DNA from: Actinomadura craniellae
GTDB lineage: Bacteria > Actinomycetota > Actinomycetes > Streptosporangiales > Streptosporangiaceae
Reading direction: 5' to 3'
NCBI RefSeq assembly: GCF_003289645.1
Contig: NZ_QLYX01000022.1
Span: 39,634 to 103,633 of the forward strand
Length of the DNA stretch: 64,000 bases
The position numbers were made by a program, and so were the translations under genes. How positions within the stretch are numbered: the stretch's first letter is position 1; every line of letters starts with the position of its first letter. Positions 1-8,911 of the stretch are shown piece after piece. A model generated the notes under the pieces. It did no database searches. It saw only the letters and a list, made by a program, of their open reading frames with translations, and was not told where the DNA came from.

Positions 1-267
1 GGTGATGGTGAGGAGCTGGTCGGCCAGTTGGATGTCGACGTCGTCCTTGCGGACGCCGGGCAGGTCGATCTCGATGACGTAGGAGTCCTCGGTCTCGGAC
101 ACGTCGGCCATCGGCACCCAGGGGCCCTGGGCGGTGGTGGTGCTCACCGGCCCACCGAGGGCGAAGCTGAGCAACTGGTCCATCCTGTCGTAGATATCCG
201 CGAACTCCCGGTCAGGGTCCAGGGCCGCCAGGTTCCGGCCGGTCCTGCGGACGGGTTGCTGCGTCAT
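1..267 (-). CDS. Hsp20/alpha-crystallin small heat shock protein (N-terminal part)
   Basis: Small heat shock chaperone that holds unfolding proteins as an oligomer in the cytoplasm. Read on the minus strand from ATG at 267, the first 89 codons are visible and the gene runs off the window start. The peptide has the usual short Hsp20 N-arm, then the start of the alpha-crystallin domain, with the motif WVPMADVSETEDSYVIEIDL followed by PGVRKDDVDIQL, a classic bacterial Hsp20 signature. A strong AGGAGG ribosome site lies at about 273-284, which fixes the start. It is divergent from the LuxR-type regulator at 550. No HspR-type (HAIR) inverted repeat was seen in the 282-base spacer. Confidence 0.93.
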   Translation of the reverse strand, partial: MTQQPVRRTGRNLAALDPDREFADIYDRMDQLLSFALGGPVSTTTAQGPWVPMADVSETEDSYVIEIDLPGVRKDDVDIQLADQLLTIT

Positions 268-549
268 CTGCAACACCTCCTCCATGAACGGGTTCTGCCT
301 CTCCTCTTTCGAGGCTGCTCCCTCCAGGGGGCGGTCACATCCTCCGATCTTGCAGGTCGGCGGGCCGGGATCCGGCGGGTGGGAGCGCGCCGGGACGCCC
401 TCCGGAGGCCGGGCGGGCCCCGGGGAGGCGATCCGGCCCCGGGCGCGGGCGACCCGCCCGGGCCGTCAGACCTGAGGATGTCGCGCCCCCGCGTCCGGTT
501 CGGCACCGGCCTCAGGGGTAGGGGGCGACCACCGCCAGGGGGTAGTGCG

Positions 550-3291
550 ATGCGCGATCGCAAGCGGGAATGGCAGATCGTGGTCGACCTGTTCCGGTCC
601 ACCGGACGAGCCGGCCGGCCGCCGCTGCTCGTCGAGGGCGAGCCGGGGGCGGGCAAGAGCCTGCTGCTCGCCGAGGCGGCCCGGGCCGCGGCCCGCGAGG
701 GGGTCGCGGTGGTGTCGGGCCGGGCCGAACGGCTCGGGCAGCTCATGGACATGGAGCCCCTGTTCACCGCGCTCGGCCTGGAGCCGGACGTCCCCGCCGA
801 GGGCGCCGACCGGCCGATGCGGCTGGTCCGGCTGCTGCGGGCCGCCCTGGCGGCCCGGGCCGGCACGGGGCCGCTGCTGGTCTGCCTGGACGACCTGCAC
901 TGGTCCGACCCCGGCACGATCACGGCGCTGCGGGTCCTCCCGGCCCGGCTCGCGGCATGCCGGGTGGGCTGGATCCTGACCCGGTGTCCCGGCCGGGGCG
1001 GCGCGGCGGCGGGCCGGCTCTTCGCCCTGCTGGAGGAGGCGGGCGCGACCCGGGTGCGGCTCGGTCCGCTGGGCGACGAGGCCGTGGCGGAGGTGATCGC
1101 GGACACGCTCGGCGCGCCGCCGGACCCCGGGCTGCTGGAGCTGGCCGGGCAGGCGGCCGGCAATCCCCTGTTCCTGGTGGAGCTGATGCGCGGGCTGTGC
1201 GACGAGGGCGCGGTGGAGGTCATGCCGGGCCGGGCCCGGCTGGTGGCGGCGCGGCTGCCGCGGCGGGCCCGGGACGCCGTGGAGCGCCGGCTCGACGACC
1301 TGGACCCGGCCGCCCGGCGGCTGCTGGAGATCGCGGCGGTGTTCGGCCGCGCGTTCTCCCCCTCGGACGCCGCGGAGGTGTTCGGCCTGACCCCCACCGG
1401 GCTGCTACCCGCCCTGGAGACGGTGCTCGACGCGGGCCTCCTCACCGCCGAGCACGACGACCTGGTCTTCCGGCACGACCTGGTCCGGCAGGCCGTGGCC
1501 GCAGCGATTCCCGCCCCGGTGCGGCAGGCGCTGCACCGCCAGATCGGCGAGACCCTGCTGGACCGCGGCGGCCGGGTGCTCCCCGCCGCCGCGCACCTGA
1601 TGGCCGGCGCCGCCCCGGGAGACGCGCACGCCCTGACAGGCCTGGACCGGGCCGCCACGGCGGTGCTGCCGGACGTGCCGCGGGCCGCCGCCGACCTGTG
1701 CCTGCGGGCGTTCGAGCTGACGGACGGCGCCGACCCGCTCCGCTCCGCCCGCGCGCTGTCGGCGGTGAACGCCCTCGCCGCCGCCGGCCGGCCGGCCGAG
1801 GCCGCCGAGCTGGCCGGCGAGGCGCTGAAGCACCCCCTGCCCGGACCGGTCGCGGCCGACCTGCTCGCCGCGCTGTCGTCGGTGCTGCTGCTGACGGGCC
1901 GGCGCCGGGAGGCGGCGGAGCGGGCGGCGGACGCGCTGACCATCCCGGACCTGCCGGCCGGGCCGCGCGACCACGCCGAGCTGGCCCTGCTCCAGGCGGA
2001 GGCGGGGCTGCCCGGCACCGGCGCCGGGCGGCGGGCCCGCGCCATCCTGGCGGCGGCCGACCGGCACGGCCGGGACATGGTCGCCGGGGCCCGCACCGTC
2101 CTGGCCATGACCGCCTGGGACGAGGGGCGGCTGGAGGCCGCGCTCGACCTCGCGGCCGACGCCGCCCGCCAGGCGGCCGGCGGGCCGCCCCAGGCCGGCC
2201 GGCCGCATCCGGGCATGGTCCTCGCCCTGCTGCTGGCCGATGTCCGGCGGCCGCGGGAGGCGCGCCGGGCCATGGCCCGCGCCGCGAGCGAGGCCGGGGC
2301 ACCCGGCCACCCGGACTGGGCGGCCGGACCGGCGATCCTGCGGTCCCGGCTGGACTTCGCCGCCGGGCGGCTGGACGACGCCGTCGCCGAGGCCCGGGCG
2401 GCCCTGGCGGCCGCGAACGGGGGGCACCTGCTCTCCGCCGCCGCGCTGTCCTCGCTGGCCGCCGCGGCCCTGCGCGCGGGCGACCTGGAGACCGCCGCCG
2501 GGCCCGCCGATCTCCTGTCGGAGCCGGCGTCCTTCGGGACGTTCTCGGCGCTGGCCCGGGCCGGGCCGGTCGGCGCGCAACTCGCGGAGGCCCGGCTGGG
2601 GCCGCGGGCCGCCGTGGCGATGTCGGCCGAACTGTACGAGGACGGCCGGGCGCTGGTCGGCGACCCCGCCGCGCCGGCCTGGCTGGTCCGGACGGCGCTG
2701 ACGGCCGGGGCACCCGACCGGGCCGAGGCGGTCGCCGCCACCGCCGACCGCCTCGCCCTGGTCAACCCGGGCCTGCCCGTCCTGGGCGTCGCCGCCGCGC
2801 ACGCCCGGGGGCTGCTGCGGCGCGACCCGCACGCGCTGCGCCGCGCCGCCGCCGAACACTCCGACCCCTGGGCCCGCGCCTCCGCCGCCGAGGACCTGGG
2901 GGTCCTGCTCGCCGAGGGGGCGGCCGGGCGGCGGGTGGCCGTCCGGTGGTTCGACGAGGCCCTCACCGGCTACGCGGCGACCGGGGCGATGCGCGACGCG
3001 GCCCGGGTGCGCGGGCGGCTGCGCCGGCTCGGCGAGCGCCGCCGGCACTGGGAGCGCACCGGCCGGCCCGCCACGGGGTGGGACGGCCTCACCGAGACCG
3101 AGCGGCGGGTCTCCGAGCTGGTCGCGCAGGGGCTCACCAACCGGTGCGTGGCCGACCGGCTGTTCATCAGCACCCACACGGTCGCGTTCCACCTGCGCCA
3201 GGTCTTCCGCAAGCTCGACATCGGCTCGCGCGTCGAGCTGGCCCGCCTCGTCCTGGAGCACACCGGGGACGCGCCCGGCCCGGAGGCGTGA
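550..3291 (+). CDS. LuxR-family ATPase regulator (LAL type)
   Basis: Large transcription regulator of 913 residues. Residues 30-37 (GEPGAGKS) are a Walker A loop, with a Walker B-like LLVCLDDLHWSD near residue 110. This is the AAA/STAND ATPase of LAL regulators. A long Ala-rich helical middle resembles TPR-like repeats, and the last ~65 residues are a LuxR helix-turn-helix (TETERRVSELVAQGLTNR). Such proteins typically activate catabolic or antibiotic genes after ATP and inducer binding; the target here is unknown. The frame is open upstream. I chose ATG 550 because AGGGGG lies 8-13 bases before it and conserved sequence begins there; ATG 478 is the alternative. It ends 19 bases from a convergent oxidoreductase gene. 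Confidence 0.88.
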   Translation: MRDRKREWQIVVDLFRSTGRAGRPPLLVEGEPGAGKSLLLAEAARAAAREGVAVVSGRAERLGQLMDMEPLFTALGLEPDVPAEGADRPMRLVRLLRAALAARAGTGPLLVCLDDLHWSDPGTITALRVLPARLAACRVGWILTRCPGRGGAAAGRLFALLEEAGATRVRLGPLGDEAVAEVIADTLGAPPDPGLLELAGQAAGNPLFLVELMRGLCDEGAVEVMPGRARLVAARLPRRARDAVERRLDDLDPAARRLLEIAAVFGRAFSPSDAAEVFGLTPTGLLPALETVLDAGLLTAEHDDLVFRHDLVRQAVAAAIPAPVRQALHRQIGETLLDRGGRVLPAAAHLMAGAAPGDAHALTGLDRAATAVLPDVPRAAADLCLRAFELTDGADPLRSARALSAVNALAAAGRPAEAAELAGEALKHPLPGPVAADLLAALSSVLLLTGRRREAAERAADALTIPDLPAGPRDHAELALLQAEAGLPGTGAGRRARAILAAADRHGRDMVAGARTVLAMTAWDEGRLEAALDLAADAARQAAGGPPQAGRPHPGMVLALLLADVRRPREARRAMARAASEAGAPGHPDWAAGPAILRSRLDFAAGRLDDAVAEARAALAAANGGHLLSAAALSSLAAAALRAGDLETAAGPADLLSEPASFGTFSALARAGPVGAQLAEARLGPRAAVAMSAELYEDGRALVGDPAAPAWLVRTALTAGAPDRAEAVAATADRLALVNPGLPVLGVAAAHARGLLRRDPHALRRAAAEHSDPWARASAAEDLGVLLAEGAAGRRVAVRWFDEALTGYAATGAMRDAARVRGRLRRLGERRRHWERTGRPATGWDGLTETERRVSELVAQGLTNRCVADRLFISTHTVAFHLRQVFRKLDIGSRVELARLVLEHTGDAPGPEA

Positions 3292-3310
3292 GCCCGCCGG
3301 ATCACCCGGC

Positions 3311-4264
3311 TCAGGAACTCGCGATCTCGATGACGGTCTTGCCGCGGGCCTTGTGCCGGTGGACGTTCCGCAGCATGTCCACGGCCTCCTGGAACGGCAC
3401 CAGGGCTTCGAGCCGGATCTTCAGCCGGCCGGCGTCGAACAGGTCGGCCAGGGACGCCAGCCGGGCCGCGTCGGGCTCGCTCAGCAGGTTGATGCCGCGG
3501 ATCTTGCGGGCGGCGAGGGTGTCGGGGTTCAGCGAGAAGATCGTGCTGACGATCACGCCGCCGGGGCGCAGCAGGTTGACCAGCGGCTCGATGCCGGCCG
3601 GCGGGGTGACCATGTCCAGGACGGCGTCGAGGCCGTCCCGGTGCAGGGCCAGCACCTGCTCGGGGACCGGCCCGGCGGTGTGGTCCACGATCTCCGTGGC
3701 GCCCAGTTCCCGGAGGAACCCGGCCACGTCGGAGGTCGCGGTGGCGATCACGTGCGCGCCGCGGGCGGCGGCGAACTGGACGGCCGCCTGGCCGACCCCG
3801 CCGCTCGCGCCGACGATCAGCACCCGTTGCCCGACGTCCAGCCGGGCGGCTTCGACCAGGTCGAACCCCGTGGCGCTCGCGGTCGGCACCGCGGCCGCCT
3901 GCTCGAAGAGCAGGCCCTCGGGCATGCGGGCGACCGACCCGTCCACGCCGACCACGCTGTACTCCGCGTAGCTGCCGAGCCCCCGCGCCGGGTCCTGGAA
4001 CCGGCCGTAGACCCGGTCGCCCGGCATGAAGCGGGTGACGCCCTCGCCCACCGCCTCCACGACGCCCGCGCCGTCCACCCCGACGATCAGGGGGAAGCGG
4101 TGCTCCACGAGGTCCTTGAGGGCACCGTCCACGATCTTCAGGTCGTAGGGGTTGTACCCGGCGGCGTGCATCCGGACGAGGATCTCGTTCGGTCCGGGCT
4201 CCGGCTCGGGCAGGTCCACGTATTCCGGAACCGCCCCGAACCCGGATACGACGATGGCTTGCAT
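3311..4264 (-). CDS. NADP-dependent MDR oxidoreductase (quinone reductase-like)
   Basis: Medium-chain dehydrogenase/reductase of 317 residues. The N-terminal GroES-like domain has the GVDGAGVVEAVGEGV segment, and the Rossmann nucleotide loop is VGASGGVGQAAVQFA near residues 145-160, as in zinc-free quinone oxidoreductases and enoyl reductases. The Cys/His ligands of zinc alcohol dehydrogenases are not apparent, so NADPH-dependent reduction of a quinone or enone is likely; the substrate is unknown. Start ATG 4264 has GGGGGAG just upstream. The frame stays open further upstream, but that sequence is antisense to the VOC gene at 4421. The two genes are divergent over 156 bases. Confidence 0.88.
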   Translation of the reverse strand: MQAIVVSGFGAVPEYVDLPEPEPGPNEILVRMHAAGYNPYDLKIVDGALKDLVEHRFPLIVGVDGAGVVEAVGEGVTRFMPGDRVYGRFQDPARGLGSYAEYSVVGVDGSVARMPEGLLFEQAAAVPTASATGFDLVEAARLDVGQRVLIVGASGGVGQAAVQFAAARGAHVIATATSDVAGFLRELGATEIVDHTAGPVPEQVLALHRDGLDAVLDMVTPPAGIEPLVNLLRPGGVIVSTIFSLNPDTLAARKIRGINLLSEPDAARLASLADLFDAGRLKIRLEALVPFQEAVDMLRNVHRHKARGKTVIEIASS

Positions 4265-4420
4265 GGCGCTCCCCCGATGCGACCTACGGCGACAAGTCGT
4301 TACGTTGCGTTCGTCCCCGTCCGTTCTGGGGTTAATCTCCGGCCCGGCACCCTTGACCTCAACCTCGATAGAGGTTGCAGGCTCGTGGGTACGAATACGT
4401 TCCGCGGGAAAGGAGCCATC

Positions 4421-4798
4421 ATGGCCGTGCTGCTGGACCACATCATCGTTCCGGCCCGGAACAAGCGGGTGTCCGCGGAGTTCCTGGCCGGCATCCTCGG
4501 CGTCGAGGCCGGCGAGCAAACCGGGCCGTTCATCCCGGTGCGCACCGGGAACGGCGTCACCCTCGACTACATGGACTCCGCCGACTTCCACTCGCACCAC
4601 TGCGCGTTCCTGGTGAGCGAGGAGGAGTTCGACGACATCTTCAACCGGATCGAGAAGTCCGGCACGCGCTACTACGCCCACCCCGACGGCAGCGGGCCGA
4701 ACGAGATCAACCGCCGCGACGGCGGCCGGGGCGTCTACTTCGACGACCCCGACGGCCACGCCATGGAGATCCTCACCGTCCCCTACGGCGGCTGGTGA
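4421..4798 (+). CDS. VOC superfamily (glyoxalase/dioxygenase fold) protein
   Basis: 125-residue single-module vicinal-oxygen-chelate protein. The N-terminal LDHIIVPARNK and the C-terminal GVYFDDPDGHAMEILT are the standard beta-alpha-beta-beta-beta ends of the fold. His7 and the Glu of MEIL are the expected metal-site positions, so a metal centre is possible. Family members include glyoxalase, bleomycin-binding and dioxygenase proteins, and the sequence does not decide between them. AAAGGAG lies 7 bases before ATG 4421. It is divergent from the MDR oxidoreductase and convergent with the BtuF-like gene only 6 bases away. Confidence 0.88.
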   Translation: MAVLLDHIIVPARNKRVSAEFLAGILGVEAGEQTGPFIPVRTGNGVTLDYMDSADFHSHHCAFLVSEEEFDDIFNRIEKSGTRYYAHPDGSGPNEINRRDGGRGVYFDDPDGHAMEILTVPYGGW

Positions 4799-4804
4799 CG
4801 GGGT

Positions 4805-5584
4805 TCAGCCCCGGTGCACGACGGTGGCGCGGAGTTGGGCCGACAGCGCGGCCGGGGCCGCCACCAGGGAGGGGCCGTACCAGGTCAGGTGCCGGCCGTC
4901 CACCAGCGCGACCTCGGTGCCGGGGAAGCACTCCGGCCCGTCGTCGCGGGTGAAGCGGTACGGCTCGTCGGGAAGGACGACCAGGTCGGGCCCGGCGGCC
5001 CGGATCCCCGCCAGCGGCACCTTGGGGTAGCGGTCGGCGTGGCCGGCGAACACGTTGTCGACGCCGAGCCGGGACAGGACGTCGCCGGTGAAGGTGTCCC
5101 GGCCGACGACCATCCAGGGGCGGCGCCAGATCGGCACGGCGGCCGTCCGGCGGGCGGACGGCGGCGGGGGCCAGGCCCGCTCCGCGTCGGCCAGCCAGCC
5201 GGGCTCGGGCACCCGGCAGGCCGCGGCGAGCATCCGGCGCAGCGACACCAGCGCCTCGTCCACCGTGCGGATCACCGTCACCCAGACGGGGAGGCCGGCC
5301 GCCCGCAGCGCGGCCAGGTCCGCGGGCCGGTTCTCCTCCTCGTTGGCGAGCACGACGTCGGGTCGCAGCGCCACGATCCGCTCGACGTCGGGGTTCTTGG
5401 TGCCCCGGACGCGCGGCACGTCCAGGCCGGCCGGGTGGCTGCACCAGTCGGTGGCCCCGGCGAGCAGGCCGGGCGCGGTGACCGCCACCGTCTCGGTCAG
5501 CGAGGGCACCAGCGACACCACCCGGCGCACCCGCTCCGGCACCCGGACCGCCGCCCCGGTGTCGTCCCGCACCGGCTCAGACAT
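4805..5584 (-). CDS. Cytosolic BtuF-like cobalamin-binding protein
   Basis: 259-residue protein with the helical-backbone metal receptor fold of BtuF: RRVVSLVPSLTETV at the N-terminus, then a TDWCSHPAG segment and a second lobe with GVDNVFAGH. BtuF proteins normally bind vitamin B12 for an ABC importer, but this one has no signal peptide or lipobox and no transporter genes beside it. Its ATG at 5584 overlaps the 3' end of icmF by 8 bases, so the two are translationally coupled and transcribed together. Since IcmF needs adenosylcobalamin, an intracellular cobalamin-handling role is a reasonable inference, but it is unproven. Confidence 0.82.
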   Translation of the reverse strand: MSEPVRDDTGAAVRVPERVRRVVSLVPSLTETVAVTAPGLLAGATDWCSHPAGLDVPRVRGTKNPDVERIVALRPDVVLANEEENRPADLAALRAAGLPVWVTVIRTVDEALVSLRRMLAAACRVPEPGWLADAERAWPPPPSARRTAAVPIWRRPWMVVGRDTFTGDVLSRLGVDNVFAGHADRYPKVPLAGIRAAGPDLVVLPDEPYRFTRDDGPECFPGTEVALVDGRHLTWYGPSLVAAPAALSAQLRATVVHRG

Positions 5585-8500
5585 TGCGCCGGTACTGGCC
5601 GCCGACCTCGAAGAACGCGTCGGTGATCTGCTGCAGGGTGCAGACCCGGGCGGCGTCCATCAGCACCGCGAAGACGTTGTCCCCGCCGCGGGCGGCGTCC
5701 TTGAGGGCGGCCAGGGCCGCCTGGGCCTCCTCGGCGTGCCGGGCCCGGAAGTCACGGACCCGCTCCAGCTGGGAGCGTTTCTCCGCCTCGGTGGCCCGGG
5801 CGAGCTCCACGGTCCGGACCACGTTCTCGGCGTCCTCGGCGCGGAAGGTGTTGACGCCGATGATCGGCAGGCTGCCGTCGTGCTTGCGCCGCTCGTACAG
5901 CATGGACTCGTCCTGGATGCGGCCCCGCTGGTAGCCGGTCTCCATGGCGCCGAGCACCCCGCCGCGCTCGCTGATCCGGTCGAACTCGGCCAGCACCGCC
6001 TCCTCCACCAGGTCGGTGAGGTGGTCGACGACGTAGGAGCCCTGCAGCGGGTTCTCGTTCATCGCCAGGCCCCACTCGCGGTTGATGATGAGCTGGATGG
6101 CCAGGGCGCGGCGCACCGACTCGGCGGAGGGCGTGGTCACCGCCTCGTCGTAGGCGTTGGTGTGCAGGCTGTTGCAGTTGTCGTAGATCGCGATGAGCGC
6201 CTGCAGGGTGGTGCGGATGTCGTTGAAGTCCATCTCCTGGGCGTGCAGGGAGCGGCCCGAGGTCTGCACGTGGTACTTCAGCTTCTGCGAGCGCTCGCCC
6301 GCCCCGTACCGCTCGCGCATGGCGACCGCCCAGATCCGGCGGGCCACCCGGCCCAGGACGGTGTACTCGGGGTCCATGCCGTTGGAGAAGAAGAACGACA
6401 GGTTCGGGGCGAAGTCGTCCACGTCCATGCCCCGGGCGAGGTACGCCTCCACGTAGGTGAACCCGTTGGCGAGGGTGAAGGCGAGCTGGCTGATGGGGTT
6501 CGCCCCGGCCTCGGCGATGTGGTAGCCGGAGATCGACACCGAGTAGAAGTTGCGCACCTGCTGGGCGATGAACCACTCCTGGATGTCGGCCATCATCCGC
6601 AGCGAGAACTCGGTGGAGAAGATGCAGGTGTTCTGCCCCTGGTCCTCCTTGAGGATGTCGGCCTGCACGGTCCCCCGCACGGTGGCGAGGATGCGGGCGC
6701 GGATCCCGGCGGCCTCCTCCTCGGCGGGCTCGCGGCCGTGCTCGGCGCGGAAGGCGTCCAGCGCCTGGTCCATGGCGGTGTTGAGGAAGAACGCCAGGAT
6801 GGTCGGCGCCGGCCCGTTGATGGTCATCGACACCGAGGTGGTGGGGTCGGCCAGGTCGAACCCGGCGTAGAGGGCTTTCATGTCCTCCAGCGTCGCGATC
6901 GACACCCCGGAGGTGCCGACCTTGCCGTAGACGTCGGGACGCTCGTCGGGGTCCCGCCCGTACAGGGTGACCGAGTCGAACGCGGTGGACAGCCGGGTCG
7001 CCGGCTGGCCCTCCGACAGCAACTTGAAGCGGCGGTTGGTGCGGAAGGCGTCGCCCTCGCCGGCGAACATCCGGGCCGGGTCCTCGCCGTCCCGCTTGAA
7101 CGGGAAGACCCCGGCGGTGAAGGGGAAGCGGCCGGGCAGGTTCTCGGCCCGCAGGAACCGCAGCAGCTCGCCGTGGTCGACGTAGCGGGGCAGCGCCACC
7201 CGCGGGATCTTGTTGCCCGACAGCGACTCCCGGGTCAGCCGGGTGCGCAGCTCCCGGTCGCGGATCCGCACCACCTGCTCCTCGCCGGAGTAGGACTCGA
7301 CGACGGCGGGCCATTCCTCGACCAGCTCGGCGCTCTCCGCCGGGACGTCCCGCCGGGCCCGCTCCAGCAGCGCCCCGACCTCCTCGGCCGCGGGGCCGGA
7401 CAGCTCGGCGGCGACCTCGGCCAGCCGTTGCACCCGGCGGACGGCGTCGACCTGGCGGGCGGTCTCGGCGTGGTACCCGCGCACGGTCTCGGCGATCTCG
7501 GCGAGGTAGCGGACCCGCCTGGGCGGGATGATCTGCGCGATGCGGGTGGACGCCCTGCCCTCGACGGCGGGCAGCGCGCCCTCCTCGGCGGGCAGGCCGT
7601 GCTCGGCCAGCAGCCCCGCCAGGTGACCGTACAGCGCGGTCACCCCGTCGTCGTCGAAGGTGGCGGCACTGGTGCCGAAGACCGGCATGTCCTCGGGGGC
7701 GGCGCCGAACGCCTCCCGGTTGCGGACCAGTTGCCGGGCCACGTCGCGCAGCGCGTCCGCGGCGCCGCGCCGCTCGAACTTGTTGATCGCCACCACGTCG
7801 GCGAAGTCGAGCATGTCGATCTTCTCCAGCTGGGACGCCGCCCCGAACTCGGGCGTCATCACGTACAGCGAGACGTCCGCGTGCGGCGTGATCCCCGCGT
7901 CGCCCTGCCCGATCCCCGGGGTCTCCAGGATCACCAGGTCGTAGCCGGCGGCCTTGCACGCGTCGATCACGGCGTCGATGTTCTCCGGCAGTTCCCGGGC
8001 CCCGCGGGTGGCCAGGGAGCGGAAGAACACCCGGTCGCCGTCCAGGGAGTTCATCCGGATCCGGTCGCCCAGCAGGGCCCCGCCGCCGCGCCGCCGGGTG
8101 GGGTCCACCGCCAGCACCGCGACCCGCAGCTTGTCGCGCCGGTCGGTGCGCAGCCGGCGCACCAGTTCGTCGGTGAGCGACGACTTGCCCGAGCCGCCGG
8201 TTCCGGTGATGCCCAGCACCGGGATCCGCCGGGCGCCCGCCGCCTCGGCCAGCGCCCGGCGGTCGGCCGCGGCGAGCGTCCCCCCTTGCAGGCAGGTGAT
8301 CGTCCGGGCCAGCGCGGTCCGCTCCCCCGCCAGCACGGCCTCCACCGGGGCGGGGTCGGCGGCCAGGTCCACGTCGCAGTCCCGGATCAGCTCGTTGATC
8401 ATCCCGGGCAGGCCGAGCCGGCGGCCGTCCTCGGGGGAGAAGATCCGCACTCCGGCGCGCGACAGCCGTTCGATCTCCTCGGGGACGATGACCCCGCCAC

Positions 8501-8795
8501 CGCCGCCGAAGACCTGCACGCGCCCCGCGCCGGCCTCGGCCAGGGCCGCGGTCAGGTACTCGAAGTACTCGACGTGCCCGCCCTGGTAGGAGCTGACCGC
8601 GACGCCCTGGGCGTCCTCCTCCAGCACGGCGTCGACGACCTCGCGCACCGAGCGGTCGTGCCCGAGGTGGACGACCTCGGCGCCCTGCGACTGGAGGATG
8701 CGCCGCATGATGTTGATCGCGGCGTCGTGCCCGTCGAACAGGGCCGCGGCCGTCACGAACCGCACCGGGTGCACCGGCACGTGCAGCGAGCTCAT
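5577..8795 (-). CDS. icmF: Fused isobutyryl-CoA mutase / G-protein chaperone IcmF
   Basis: Adenosylcobalamin-dependent acyl-CoA mutase of 1072 residues that interconverts isobutyryl-CoA and n-butyryl-CoA, linking valine catabolism to fatty acid metabolism. Order of domains: B12-binding domain (FDGHDAAINIM, with His23 the expected cobalt ligand), MeaI-type GTPase with P-loop GTGGSGKSS near residues 198-206, then linker and TIM-barrel mutase domain (GKVGTSGVSIAT, SMTINGPAPTILAFF). The length matches IcmF (about 1,080-1,100). ATG 8795 is chosen because GGGGAGG stands 5 bases before it; an ATG 18 bases upstream is weaker. Isobutyryl versus pivalyl or isovaleryl-CoA specificity cannot be settled by eye. 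Confidence 0.95.
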   Translation of the reverse strand: MSSLHVPVHPVRFVTAAALFDGHDAAINIMRRILQSQGAEVVHLGHDRSVREVVDAVLEEDAQGVAVSSYQGGHVEYFEYLTAALAEAGAGRVQVFGGGGGVIVPEEIERLSRAGVRIFSPEDGRRLGLPGMINELIRDCDVDLAADPAPVEAVLAGERTALARTITCLQGGTLAAADRRALAEAAGARRIPVLGITGTGGSGKSSLTDELVRRLRTDRRDKLRVAVLAVDPTRRRGGGALLGDRIRMNSLDGDRVFFRSLATRGARELPENIDAVIDACKAAGYDLVILETPGIGQGDAGITPHADVSLYVMTPEFGAASQLEKIDMLDFADVVAINKFERRGAADALRDVARQLVRNREAFGAAPEDMPVFGTSAATFDDDGVTALYGHLAGLLAEHGLPAEEGALPAVEGRASTRIAQIIPPRRVRYLAEIAETVRGYHAETARQVDAVRRVQRLAEVAAELSGPAAEEVGALLERARRDVPAESAELVEEWPAVVESYSGEEQVVRIRDRELRTRLTRESLSGNKIPRVALPRYVDHGELLRFLRAENLPGRFPFTAGVFPFKRDGEDPARMFAGEGDAFRTNRRFKLLSEGQPATRLSTAFDSVTLYGRDPDERPDVYGKVGTSGVSIATLEDMKALYAGFDLADPTTSVSMTINGPAPTILAFFLNTAMDQALDAFRAEHGREPAEEEAAGIRARILATVRGTVQADILKEDQGQNTCIFSTEFSLRMMADIQEWFIAQQVRNFYSVSISGYHIAEAGANPISQLAFTLANGFTYVEAYLARGMDVDDFAPNLSFFFSNGMDPEYTVLGRVARRIWAVAMRERYGAGERSQKLKYHVQTSGRSLHAQEMDFNDIRTTLQALIAIYDNCNSLHTNAYDEAVTTPSAESVRRALAIQLIINREWGLAMNENPLQGSYVVDHLTDLVEEAVLAEFDRISERGGVLGAMETGYQRGRIQDESMLYERRKHDGSLPIIGVNTFRAEDAENVVRTVELARATEAEKRSQLERVRDFRARHAEEAQAALAALKDAARGGDNVFAVLMDAARVCTLQQITDAFFEVGGQYRRNV

Positions 8796-8811
8796 GGGGA
8801 CCTCCCCGATC

Positions 8812-8865
8812 ATTGGACGCCCAATATTTGGCCTTCAAAGTAATTATGCCAGGTATCGCCGTCAA
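8812..8865 (-). promoter_or_regulatory. icmF promoter with overlapping inverted-repeat operator
   Basis: On the minus strand a -35 TTGACG (8860-8865) and a -10 TACTTT (8837-8842) are separated by 17 bases, pointing at icmF. Just downstream of the predicted start point lies a perfect inverted repeat ATTGG-ACGC-CCAAT (8812-8825), and an imperfect CCAATATTTGG overlaps it. Its size and position suit a repressor operator, most simply for the MarR protein encoded divergently at 8912. The promoter hexamers are seen in the sequence; the regulator assignment is inference. Confidence 0.6.
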
Positions 8866-8911
8866 GCCACCGTCCGTGCAGTACGGACCGCGCTCACGTA
8901 CCGTGGGGCGG

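Noticed and set aside
264..2966. 900-codon open frame antisense to the LuxR-type gene
   Set aside because: G+C-rich third positions keep the antisense frame open; the peptide is Ser/Arg/Ala low complexity with no domain, while the + frame has clear ATPase and LuxR motifs.
5055..8843. 1262-codon frame antisense to icmF
   Set aside because: Composition artefact: the minus-strand frame encodes full IcmF domains, whereas this one is Val/Gly/Gln-rich without motifs.
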